NCBI GenBank assembly: GCA_946614685.1
Contig: CAMOHF010000107.1
Coordinates: 1-5,246, forward strand
Source of the DNA: an uncultured Clostridia bacterium
GTDB lineage: Bacteria; Bacillota; Clostridia; Lachnospirales; Lachnospiraceae
Reading direction: 5' to 3'
Length of the DNA stretch: 5,246 nt
Shown: piece after piece, positions 1 through 4,628 of the stretch
Numbering within the stretch: the first letter of the stretch is position 1
Layout: each line of letters opens with the position of its first letter
Position numbers and translations under genes: made by a program
The notes under the pieces: generated by a model
Databases searched by the model: none
Told to the model about the DNA's origin: nothing
Seen by the model: only the letters and a program-made list of their open reading frames with translations

Positions 1-282
1 GCGCTTTTAGTGATGCTTACGGCAGGCGCCATCGGCAATATGATCGATCGGGCCCCACTCGGTTATGTAATCGATTTCCTGGATTTTCGGCTGATCAATT
101 TCCCGGTCTTTAATTTTGCAGACATCTTAGTCACGGTGTCCATGATCTTATTGTTCATCATCTTATTATTCAAGTTTGACGGAGATGATATGGATCGAAT
201 CATCGGGAAAAAGCCAAAGTACGAAGGATCACACGATGATCGGGAAGATGATTCAAAAGCTTCAAAGGAGGAAGATGCGTGA
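1..282 (+). CDS. lspA: Lipoprotein signal peptidase (signal peptidase II), C-terminal part
   Basis: LspA is the inner-membrane aspartyl protease that removes the signal peptide from prolipoproteins after lipid attachment. The reading frame is open from base 1, so the N-terminal part and first membrane segments lie outside the window; 93 residues are visible. Both catalytic aspartates are present in their family motifs: GNMIDR (Asp at fragment residue 16) and FNFADI (Asp at residue 41), with the conserved VIDFLDF stretch between them. The last membrane helix follows (about residues 40-58). After it comes an unusually long charged tail of about 34 residues with 13 acidic and 7 basic residues; LspA proteins often end soon after this helix. 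The end of the tail (KEED) is encoded by the bases that form the ribosome binding site of the next gene, and the TGA stop overlaps that gene's GTG start. Identity is firm; the role of the tail is unknown. Confidence 0.95.
   Translation, partial: ALLVMLTAGAIGNMIDRAPLGYVIDFLDFRLINFPVFNFADILVTVSMILLFIILLFKFDGDDMDRIIGKKPKYEGSHDDREDDSKASKEEDA
266..271 (+). promoter_or_regulatory. Ribosome binding site that fixes the GTG start of rluD
   Basis: A perfect AGGAGG lies 7 bases before the GTG at 279, inside the last codons of lspA. There is no ATG at a suitable distance in that frame, so the GTG start rests on this site. The stop and start share the bases GTGA, which suggests that ribosomes finishing lspA reinitiate on rluD. 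Confidence 0.85.
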
Positions 283-1202
283 ATACGGTCATTTTCTCCA
301 TAGACGAATCCTTTGAAGACTACGTAAACTGCAGAGTCGATAAATTTCTTGCGGAACAATTCTCCGAGTTTTCACGTTCATATTTACAGAAAATTATTAC
401 GGTTAACCAAGTAACGGTCGAAGACCGTCCCGTCAAGGCAAATTACAAACTGAAGGCCGATGATATCATCAAAATCGAAATTCCGGACCCCGAAGTATTA
501 TCCGTGTTGCCCGAGGATATCCCTCTCGATATCTATTATGAAGACGAAGACCTCCTGATCGTAAATAAGCCGAAGGGGATGGTGGTGCATCCGGCACCCG
601 GACATACGGAGCATACACTGGTAAATGCCCTGATGTATCATTGCAAAGACAGCTTATCAACCATCAATGGGGTAATGCGTCCGGGGATCGTCCACAGGAT
701 CGACAAGGATACGACCGGTTTGCTTGTGGTATGTAAAAGCGACCGCGCACACAGGGCTATGGCCGAGAAATTTGCCGTACACGACATTGAACGCGTCTAT
801 ACGGCCATTACCTATAATCATTTCAAGGATACGGACGGAACCGTCGATGCGCCCATCGGAAGATCTAAATCCGACCGGAAGAAAATGGCTGTCGTAGCAG
901 GCGGTCGTCACGCGGTTACACATTTTCATGTCGAGGAAAATCTTTCCAAAAACTTTTCACTTATCACAGCCAGGCTGGAAACCGGACGTACACATCAGAT
1001 CCGCGTTCATATGTCGCATATCGGACATCCTTTGCTTGGTGATCCGGTTTACGGACCTTCATCCGGACCTTTTCGTACGGACGGTCAGGTTTTGCATGCC
1101 GGAACCCTGGGGTTCGTTCATCCGGTTACGGGAGAACATCTTTCTTTCACAGCGCCTTTACCCGAGTACTTTGAAGAACTGCTTAAAAAACTCCGCGGAT
1201 AA
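279..1202 (+). CDS. rluD: RluD-family 23S rRNA pseudouridine synthase (YlyB-like)
   Basis: Large-subunit pseudouridine synthase of the RluA/RluD family, which converts uridine to pseudouridine in rRNA. At 307 residues it has the usual family length. An N-terminal S4 RNA-binding domain spans about residues 18-66. The catalytic domain follows, with the NKPKGMVVHP segment (96-105) and the signature HRIDKDTTG (139-147) whose first Asp, 142, is the expected catalytic residue. GRTHQIRVH (236-244), GDPVYG (254-259) and the LHAGTLGF segment (from 272) complete the fold. The start is GTG with a perfect Shine-Dalgarno site and a 4-base overlap with lspA, so the two are co-translated. The lspA-rluD/ylyB order is a common Firmicutes arrangement. 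The exact target uridines cannot be told from sequence: paralogues in Firmicutes share these motifs, so the symbol denotes the family rather than proven equivalence to E. coli RluD. Confidence 0.93.
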   Translation: MNTVIFSIDESFEDYVNCRVDKFLAEQFSEFSRSYLQKIITVNQVTVEDRPVKANYKLKADDIIKIEIPDPEVLSVLPEDIPLDIYYEDEDLLIVNKPKGMVVHPAPGHTEHTLVNALMYHCKDSLSTINGVMRPGIVHRIDKDTTGLLVVCKSDRAHRAMAEKFAVHDIERVYTAITYNHFKDTDGTVDAPIGRSKSDRKKMAVVAGGRHAVTHFHVEENLSKNFSLITARLETGRTHQIRVHMSHIGHPLLGDPVYGPSSGPFRTDGQVLHAGTLGFVHPVTGEHLSFTAPLPEYFEELLKKLRG

Positions 1203-1236
1203 TCCTGCGGAGCGGTAGTATTATTTCTTCGTTCTT
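1191..1236 (+). terminator. Weak terminator-like hairpin at the end of rluD
   Basis: CTCCGCGGA (1191-1199) pairs with TCC (1203-1205) and GCGGAG (1207-1212), giving a 9-base-pair stem with one bulged T and the loop TAA. The loop holds most of the rluD stop codon. Six adenines precede the stem. The T-rich run (TTATTTCTTCGTTCTT) begins only about 8 bases after the stem, so this is a poor match to an intrinsic terminator. It may slow or partly terminate lspA-rluD transcripts. Confidence 0.35.
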
Positions 1237-1254
1237 CAATATCAAAGTATTCGC

Positions 1255-1268
1255 AAAACTCCAGTTTT
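1255..1268. repeat. Short inverted repeat upstream of the xerC promoter
   Basis: AAAACT (1255-1260) and AGTTTT (1263-1268) are perfect inverted repeats separated by CC. The repeat ends 13 bases before the proposed -35 and is followed by an almost pure A/T run (1265-1281). It could be an operator or part of an UP-like A/T element. It is too A/T-rich and too short-looped to be a convincing terminator, and it could be chance in A/T-rich intergenic DNA. Confidence 0.3.
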
Positions 1269-1281
1269 AAGAAAAAATATA

Positions 1282-1310
1282 TTGTGTAAATGCAGGAGAA
1301 GTGGTATAAT
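1282..1310 (+). promoter_or_regulatory. Sigma-70/SigA-type promoter for the tyrosine recombinase
   Basis: A perfect TATAAT (-10, 1305-1310) is preceded by TGG, giving the extended -10 form TGnTATAAT. Seventeen bases upstream is TTGTGT (1282-1287), which matches TTGACA only in its first three bases. An A/T tract lies directly upstream and may act as an UP element. Transcription should start near 1317, giving a leader of about 47 bases before the ATG at 1364. The recombinase therefore has its own promoter and does not depend on lspA-rluD. Confidence 0.75.
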
Positions 1311-1323
1311 TGATCATATCGAG

Positions 1324-1346
1324 AAATCCTTGTTTTTCAGGGCTTT
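1324..1346 (+). other. Possible leader hairpin just before the xerC ribosome binding site
   Basis: AAATCCTTG (1324-1332) can pair with CAGGGCTTT (1338-1346) across a TTTTT loop. Eight of nine positions pair, including one G-U, with one T/C mismatch. It ends two bases before the GGAGG at 1349-1353, so folding could affect initiation. The stability is modest and no riboswitch motif is recognised. Confidence 0.25.
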
Positions 1347-1363
1347 ACGGAGGTTTTTGACTT

Positions 1364-2422
1364 ATGGCCGAATACTCTTATCACGATCAGGTCGAAATGC
1401 AAAGTTTAACATATGTTGATCAGATCACTTCGCAGATGCCGCGTTACGTGACGACTTTTTTCCGCGGAATTTCCCAGACTCACAGTCCCAGGACGCGCCT
1501 CATGTATGCACGCGAAATCCAGCATTTTTTTGATTATATCGTGGAATCCTATACCGATTCCCCTGTAAACGGCTATATGGACATCTCCTTGGATGTCTTA
1601 TCCTCCATCGATCATGAGTTTATTGAGGATTATCTGTATCATTTGCAAAATTACCGCGATAAATCGGGCGTACAGCGCCGAAACAACGACAAGACGATCA
1701 AACGCAAGCTCTGTGCCATAAGCGTCCTTTTTAAGTACTTATACAAGCACGAAATGGTCACCGGCAATCCGGTAAGCAAGGTCGATATGCCAAAGATCCA
1801 CGAGAAAGCCATTGTGCGTATGGATGCGGCCGAAACCGCGAATTTCCTCGATACGGTCGAATTCGGGAACAATCTGTCCGCCAGACAGATGAAATTCCAC
1901 GAAAAGACCAAGGAACGCGATCTGGCCATTATGACCCTGATGCTTTCCACAGGGATCCGTATTTCCGAATGTGTCGGCTTGGATCTTACGGATGTAGATA
2001 TCGAAAACACTTCCTTGCGTGTGATCCGAAAAGGTGGCAAGGAGGCTGTTGTGTACTTTTCCGACGAGGCTGCGGATGCGCTTCGCGTCTATCTTGCAAA
2101 GCGCAAGAAAATCGATGCGGAACCCGGTTCCGAGCACGCCTTGTTCCTCTCCGAGCAAAGAAAAAGGCTCGGCGTCCGGAGCATTCAGAACTTAGTCAAG
2201 AAATACGCCCGTATCGCCGTGCCTCTCAAAAAGATCACGCCTCATAAGCTCCGCAGTACCTTCGGTACGGCGCTTTATAACGAAACTTCCGATATCTATT
2301 TAGTTGCGGATGTTCTTGGGCACAATGACGTCAATACTACCAGAAAGCACTATGCTGACATGGATGATTATAAGAAACGTCAAAGCCGGAACGCGGTCAA
2401 ACTGCGTGAGGATTCCAAGTGA
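1364..2422 (+). CDS. xerC: XerC/XerD-type tyrosine recombinase
   Basis: Tyrosine site-specific recombinase, which cuts and rejoins DNA through a phosphotyrosine link. All expected catalytic residues are visible: Arg199 in STGIRISE, the beta-hairpin Lys223 in RKGGK, His294 and Arg297 in HKLRSTF, His320 in LGHNDVNTT and the nucleophile Tyr330 in KHYADM. The N-terminal SAM-like core-binding domain covers about residues 25-135. At 352 residues it is longer than E. coli XerC or XerD (about 300), with roughly 25 extra N-terminal residues and a charged stretch around 165-185 before the catalytic domain. The ATG has GGAGG 10 bases upstream and its own promoter. No excisionase, relaxase, att repeat or cargo gene is nearby, and codon use looks like that of its neighbours. 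A housekeeping role in chromosome dimer resolution at dif is therefore more likely than an integrase role. Whether it is the XerC or XerD equivalent cannot be decided here. Confidence 0.88.
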   Translation: MAEYSYHDQVEMQSLTYVDQITSQMPRYVTTFFRGISQTHSPRTRLMYAREIQHFFDYIVESYTDSPVNGYMDISLDVLSSIDHEFIEDYLYHLQNYRDKSGVQRRNNDKTIKRKLCAISVLFKYLYKHEMVTGNPVSKVDMPKIHEKAIVRMDAAETANFLDTVEFGNNLSARQMKFHEKTKERDLAIMTLMLSTGIRISECVGLDLTDVDIENTSLRVIRKGGKEAVVYFSDEAADALRVYLAKRKKIDAEPGSEHALFLSEQRKRLGVRSIQNLVKKYARIAVPLKKITPHKLRSTFGTALYNETSDIYLVADVLGHNDVNTTRKHYADMDDYKKRQSRNAVKLREDSK

Positions 2423-2457
2423 TTTACATAAAATAGTTATTGTTAATATATGACAGA

Positions 2458-2715
2458 CTACGCATCCTCTGCCGGCGTCTGTGCCTCTGTTACATTTGAT
2501 GCAGCGGCTTCTTCCTCTGCCTTCGCCTTCTCGGCACGGCTTTTTTCGGCCTCGTATTTTAAAATGAAACTGTTTAAGTCGTTCATCATATTCTGTTGCT
2601 TCAACTTGTTCTTTTCATTCTTTTTGATTGCTCGGTTGATGGGAAATGTAACAATAACAACCGCTATGATGATCAAAAGTATGTAGGCCACACCGCCCGA
2701 AATTGCCAGTATCAT
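2458..2715 (-). CDS. Small single-pass membrane protein, unknown function
   Basis: An 85-residue protein that I do not recognise as a named family. One hydrophobic helix (about residues 3-24, rich in Ile, Val and Leu) is followed at once by a basic stretch (NRAIKKNEKNKLK). The positive-inside rule then puts the C-terminus in the cytoplasm and the very short N-terminus outside. Residues 30-72 are highly charged and helix-prone, possibly coiled coil, with an AEK/AEEEAAA-rich segment; the end is acidic and alanine-rich. The frame is open upstream into the kinase gene, but the start at 2715 is preferred because GGAG sits 7 bases before it and the helix then lies at the N-terminus. It begins 22 bases after the kinase-like gene stops, so the two are almost certainly co-transcribed, and it may anchor or regulate that protein. 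Its stop lies 35 bases from the convergent recombinase stop. Confidence 0.8.
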   Translation of the reverse strand: MILAISGGVAYILLIIIAVVIVTFPINRAIKKNEKNKLKQQNMMNDLNSFILKYEAEKSRAEKAKAEEEAAASNVTEAQTPAEDA

Positions 2716-2722
2716 GTCAGAA

Positions 2723-2730
2723 CTCCTTTT
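2723..2730 (-). promoter_or_regulatory. Ribosome binding site that decides the start of the small membrane protein
   Basis: On the minus strand AAAAGGAG stands 7 bases before the ATG at 2715. It lies in the 22-base gap after the kinase-like gene's stop. A longer reading from 2772 would start inside that gene and has no comparable site, so the 85-residue form is favoured. Confidence 0.8.
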
Positions 2731-2737
2731 AAATTGA

Positions 2738-3352
2738 TTAATCGATGCGCTTGATAAACTCGCAGAGGACACTTACCGTATCGTCTATGGGCATCAGGCT
2801 GCTGTTGACTAAGATGTCATAGCTGTCCAAAGAACCCCACTTCTTGGAGCAATAATAGTTATAGTAGGAGGCTCTGGCCTTGTCTTCTTTGTTGATCTGA
2901 GATCTGGCCTTATCTTCGGTGAGATCAAACCGTTCCATAACCGTCTTGATCCTTGCCTCGATCGGCGCATGTACAAAGACGCGAAGTAAGTTGTCATTGT
3001 TTCGGAGGGCGTAATCCGCACAGCGTCCGACAATGACGCAGGGGCCTTCATCTGCAATTTTCTTGATGGTGTCGTAGGTGGCCTGAAAGGCCTGTTGATT
3101 GAGATTCGCCTGATATCCGGTTCCGGTAAATGTATAGCTGTACGGATCCATCACCAGGTTGTACAGAAAGCTTCGATTCGGCTTCTCATCAAGGCTCTTT
3201 AAGATACCTTCCGATAAACCGCTTGCCTTGGCTGCTTCATTCAGAAGTTCCTTGTCATAGAAAGAATAACCGAGTTTCTCGGCGAGACGATGACCGATTT
3301 CGCGACCATTGCTGCCAAACTGACGTCCGATGGTGATAACCGTTTTAGCCAT
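2738..3352 (-). CDS. Cytidylate kinase-like family protein (Cytidylate_kin2 type)
   Basis: A 204-residue P-loop protein resembling cytidylate kinase (Pfam Cytidylate_kin2 family, by recognition). The N-terminal strand and P-loop read ITIGRQFGSNGREIG (6-20). The usual GK[ST] lysine is replaced by Arg in GSNGRE, as I recall is common in this family (GREYGSGGREIG). Other family marks are FYDKELL (31-37), VIVGRCADYAL (106-116), an Arg/Asp-rich lid from about 134 to 163 (ARIKTVMERFDLTEDKAR, then DKARASYYNYY), and LVNSS (181-185). Proteins of this kind are separate from the true Cmk that phosphorylates CMP, and the substrate is not established, so no gene symbol is given. The ATG has GGAGG 8 bases upstream. 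A strong promoter lies in the gap before it, and the small membrane-protein gene follows 22 bases after its stop. It is a cytosolic protein with no signal peptide. Confidence 0.85.
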   Translation of the reverse strand: MAKTVITIGRQFGSNGREIGHRLAEKLGYSFYDKELLNEAAKASGLSEGILKSLDEKPNRSFLYNLVMDPYSYTFTGTGYQANLNQQAFQATYDTIKKIADEGPCVIVGRCADYALRNNDNLLRVFVHAPIEARIKTVMERFDLTEDKARSQINKEDKARASYYNYYCSKKWGSLDSYDILVNSSLMPIDDTVSVLCEFIKRID

Positions 3353-3408
3353 AATTCTTACCTCCTCCGTATAAAAACTGACGAAAAAGTAGTCAAATTG
3401 ATATAATA

Positions 3409-3437
3409 ATTATAGCATTTCACACATCGTTCGTCAA
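3409..3437 (-). promoter_or_regulatory. Strong SigA-type promoter for the kinase-like and membrane-protein genes
   Basis: On the minus strand TTGACG (-35, 3437-3432, five of six consensus bases) is followed after exactly 17 bases by TATAAT (-10, 3414-3409). A TG one base upstream of the -10 gives the extended form TGCTATAAT. The start should be near 3402, leaving a leader of about 50 bases that ends in GGAGGAGG before the ATG at 3352. The -10 is one half of the symmetric sequence TATAAT-A-ATTATA. Confidence 0.85.
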
Positions 3438-3459
3438 AGAATTCCTCCCCTTGAAAAGC

Positions 3460-4605
3460 CTAGAAATGATCGTACTTTGAAGCGATTTCGTTGAACTTGT
3501 CAATGTTGCTCGATATGTTTCCCGAAAGGTTCTCGTAGGTCTGATTTACATGCATCTGTGCTTTGATATCCTGAAGATCACTCTCCGCTAAAGTCGACTC
3601 CATACGGATGTACATATCGTCCGGCCTGAATTTCGTTTTGATGGAGCGAAGTCCGTCTTTATATCCAAGCAGCTGACGGAATTCTATTGCGCGTTTGTCA
3701 AAGTTGAGTGTCCCGGTGAGCACCTCACCCAGATCACAGCTCGGATACAGGGTGATAAAATGCGCATCCGGCCACTTGTCGGTATTGAGCTCTTTTCCGT
3801 GCATCATACCGATAACGATAAACTGACGTATACCCGCATCATATAAGGGCTGTATGGGCGAATTGTCCACCAGACCGCCGTCACGATATAAAAAACCGTT
3901 GATTTCCACAGGTTCATATAAGATGGGCATAGCCGAGGATGCAAGCACCAGTTTTTTTACGGTCTCCTCGTCATAGTCATTTAATCTGCGGTACTCCGCA
4001 GTATAATCGGAATTGACAAGCGCATGCCCCACGGTTCCGTTCACACGGGCCAGTGCCGTATAAATGTCATATCTGCTTTCCTTCAGTTTTTTAAAGTCTA
4101 TGTAATTATGAATCAGCTTGGTCATCTCATCCCTTGAGAAGTAAAGTTTTCCGCGGGATAAGGTGTCCGTGTCAAAATCGAACACGGAAAGAAGCTTGAT
4201 GTCACTCCATGCGCGGTACATCAGATCGATATCTTCCATGGCAAAAAGCATGGCATTTACGGCGCCTATGGATGCGCCGGAAACCATGGTCACGTCATCC
4301 AGCAATCCGTTTTCGGAAAGGGCCTTGATCACTCCGAGCTGATACGCGCCTTTTCCTCCTCCCCCGTCAAGCACCAGGCCCACGCCCTGTGCCTTCTTCG
4401 GGTCGGTATGAATCTCGGGAAGCACGGGCGCCTTCGGCTTTTCCGGCTGTGCCACGGGGGTAGGATCCGAATCGGCCGGTTCGGGCAGCGTAATCTCTCG
4501 CCCGCAGAGAAAGTCTGTCATGGTCTCGAAAAACTCCGGTGACTTCTCCCTGATATCATACGCTTCCAGTATTTTGTTCAGCGTTACTCGATCCTTTTGA
4601 TTCAT
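3460..4605 (-). CDS. Patatin-like phospholipase family protein
   Basis: A 381-residue serine lipid acyl hydrolase of the patatin family, expected to use a Ser-Asp dyad. The oxyanion-hole motif is GGGGKGAYQLG (81-91), the nucleophile elbow is GASIG with Ser112, and the catalytic Asp242 is in RDGGLVDNSP. The complete catalytic set suggests an active enzyme. No signal peptide or membrane helix is seen, so it is probably cytosolic and may act on the inner membrane surface. Before the catalytic domain are about 40 charged, helix-prone residues and then a linker with nine prolines between 41 and 69, so the front segment looks like a tethered module. About 90 residues follow the DGG region's beta core, rich in charged residues. 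The start has AAGGA 9 bases upstream and lies 23 bases after the VWA gene, which implies one operon. The true substrate is unknown. Patatins also serve as effectors in some anti-phage systems, but no cyclase or sensor partner is visible here. Confidence 0.9.
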   Translation of the reverse strand: MNQKDRVTLNKILEAYDIREKSPEFFETMTDFLCGREITLPEPADSDPTPVAQPEKPKAPVLPEIHTDPKKAQGVGLVLDGGGGKGAYQLGVIKALSENGLLDDVTMVSGASIGAVNAMLFAMEDIDLMYRAWSDIKLLSVFDFDTDTLSRGKLYFSRDEMTKLIHNYIDFKKLKESRYDIYTALARVNGTVGHALVNSDYTAEYRRLNDYDEETVKKLVLASSAMPILYEPVEINGFLYRDGGLVDNSPIQPLYDAGIRQFIVIGMMHGKELNTDKWPDAHFITLYPSCDLGEVLTGTLNFDKRAIEFRQLLGYKDGLRSIKTKFRPDDMYIRMESTLAESDLQDIKAQMHVNQTYENLSGNISSNIDKFNEIASKYDHF

Positions 4606-4628
4606 ACGCGCTCATCCTTCTTTCGAAC

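Noticed and set aside
1265..1292. Possible dif site upstream of xerC: the right half TTGTGTAAATG resembles the right arm of the Bacillus dif (TTATGTAAACT), 8 of 11 bases.
   Set aside because: The left half matches only about 5 of 11 positions, there is no arm symmetry, and the region is A/T-rich and already explained as UP-like tract plus -35. dif is also normally at the replication terminus.
1364..2422. Integrase of a mobile island.
   Set aside because: There is no adjacent tRNA, att repeat, excisionase, relaxase or cargo, and base composition looks like the flanks. A housekeeping Xer-type recombinase fits better.
2450..2686. Open frame of 78 codons on the plus strand, rich in Ala, Ser and Phe.
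   Set aside because: It lies fully antisense to the small membrane-protein gene, which has a strong ribosome site, a sensible membrane helix and an operon partner. The plus-strand frame is explained as its shadow.
2716..2772. Longer start for the small membrane protein, adding 19 residues.
   Set aside because: It would begin inside the kinase-like gene without a good ribosome site and would place polar residues before the membrane helix. The ATG at 2715 has a clear GGAG at proper spacing.
3415..3450. Orphan Shine-Dalgarno-like GGGGAGG on the minus strand after the patatin gene, followed by tiny frames (TTG with five codons, ATG with five codons).
   Set aside because: The frames end almost at once and overlap the -35 and -10 of the next promoter. 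Nothing supports translation; the purine run is probably chance.
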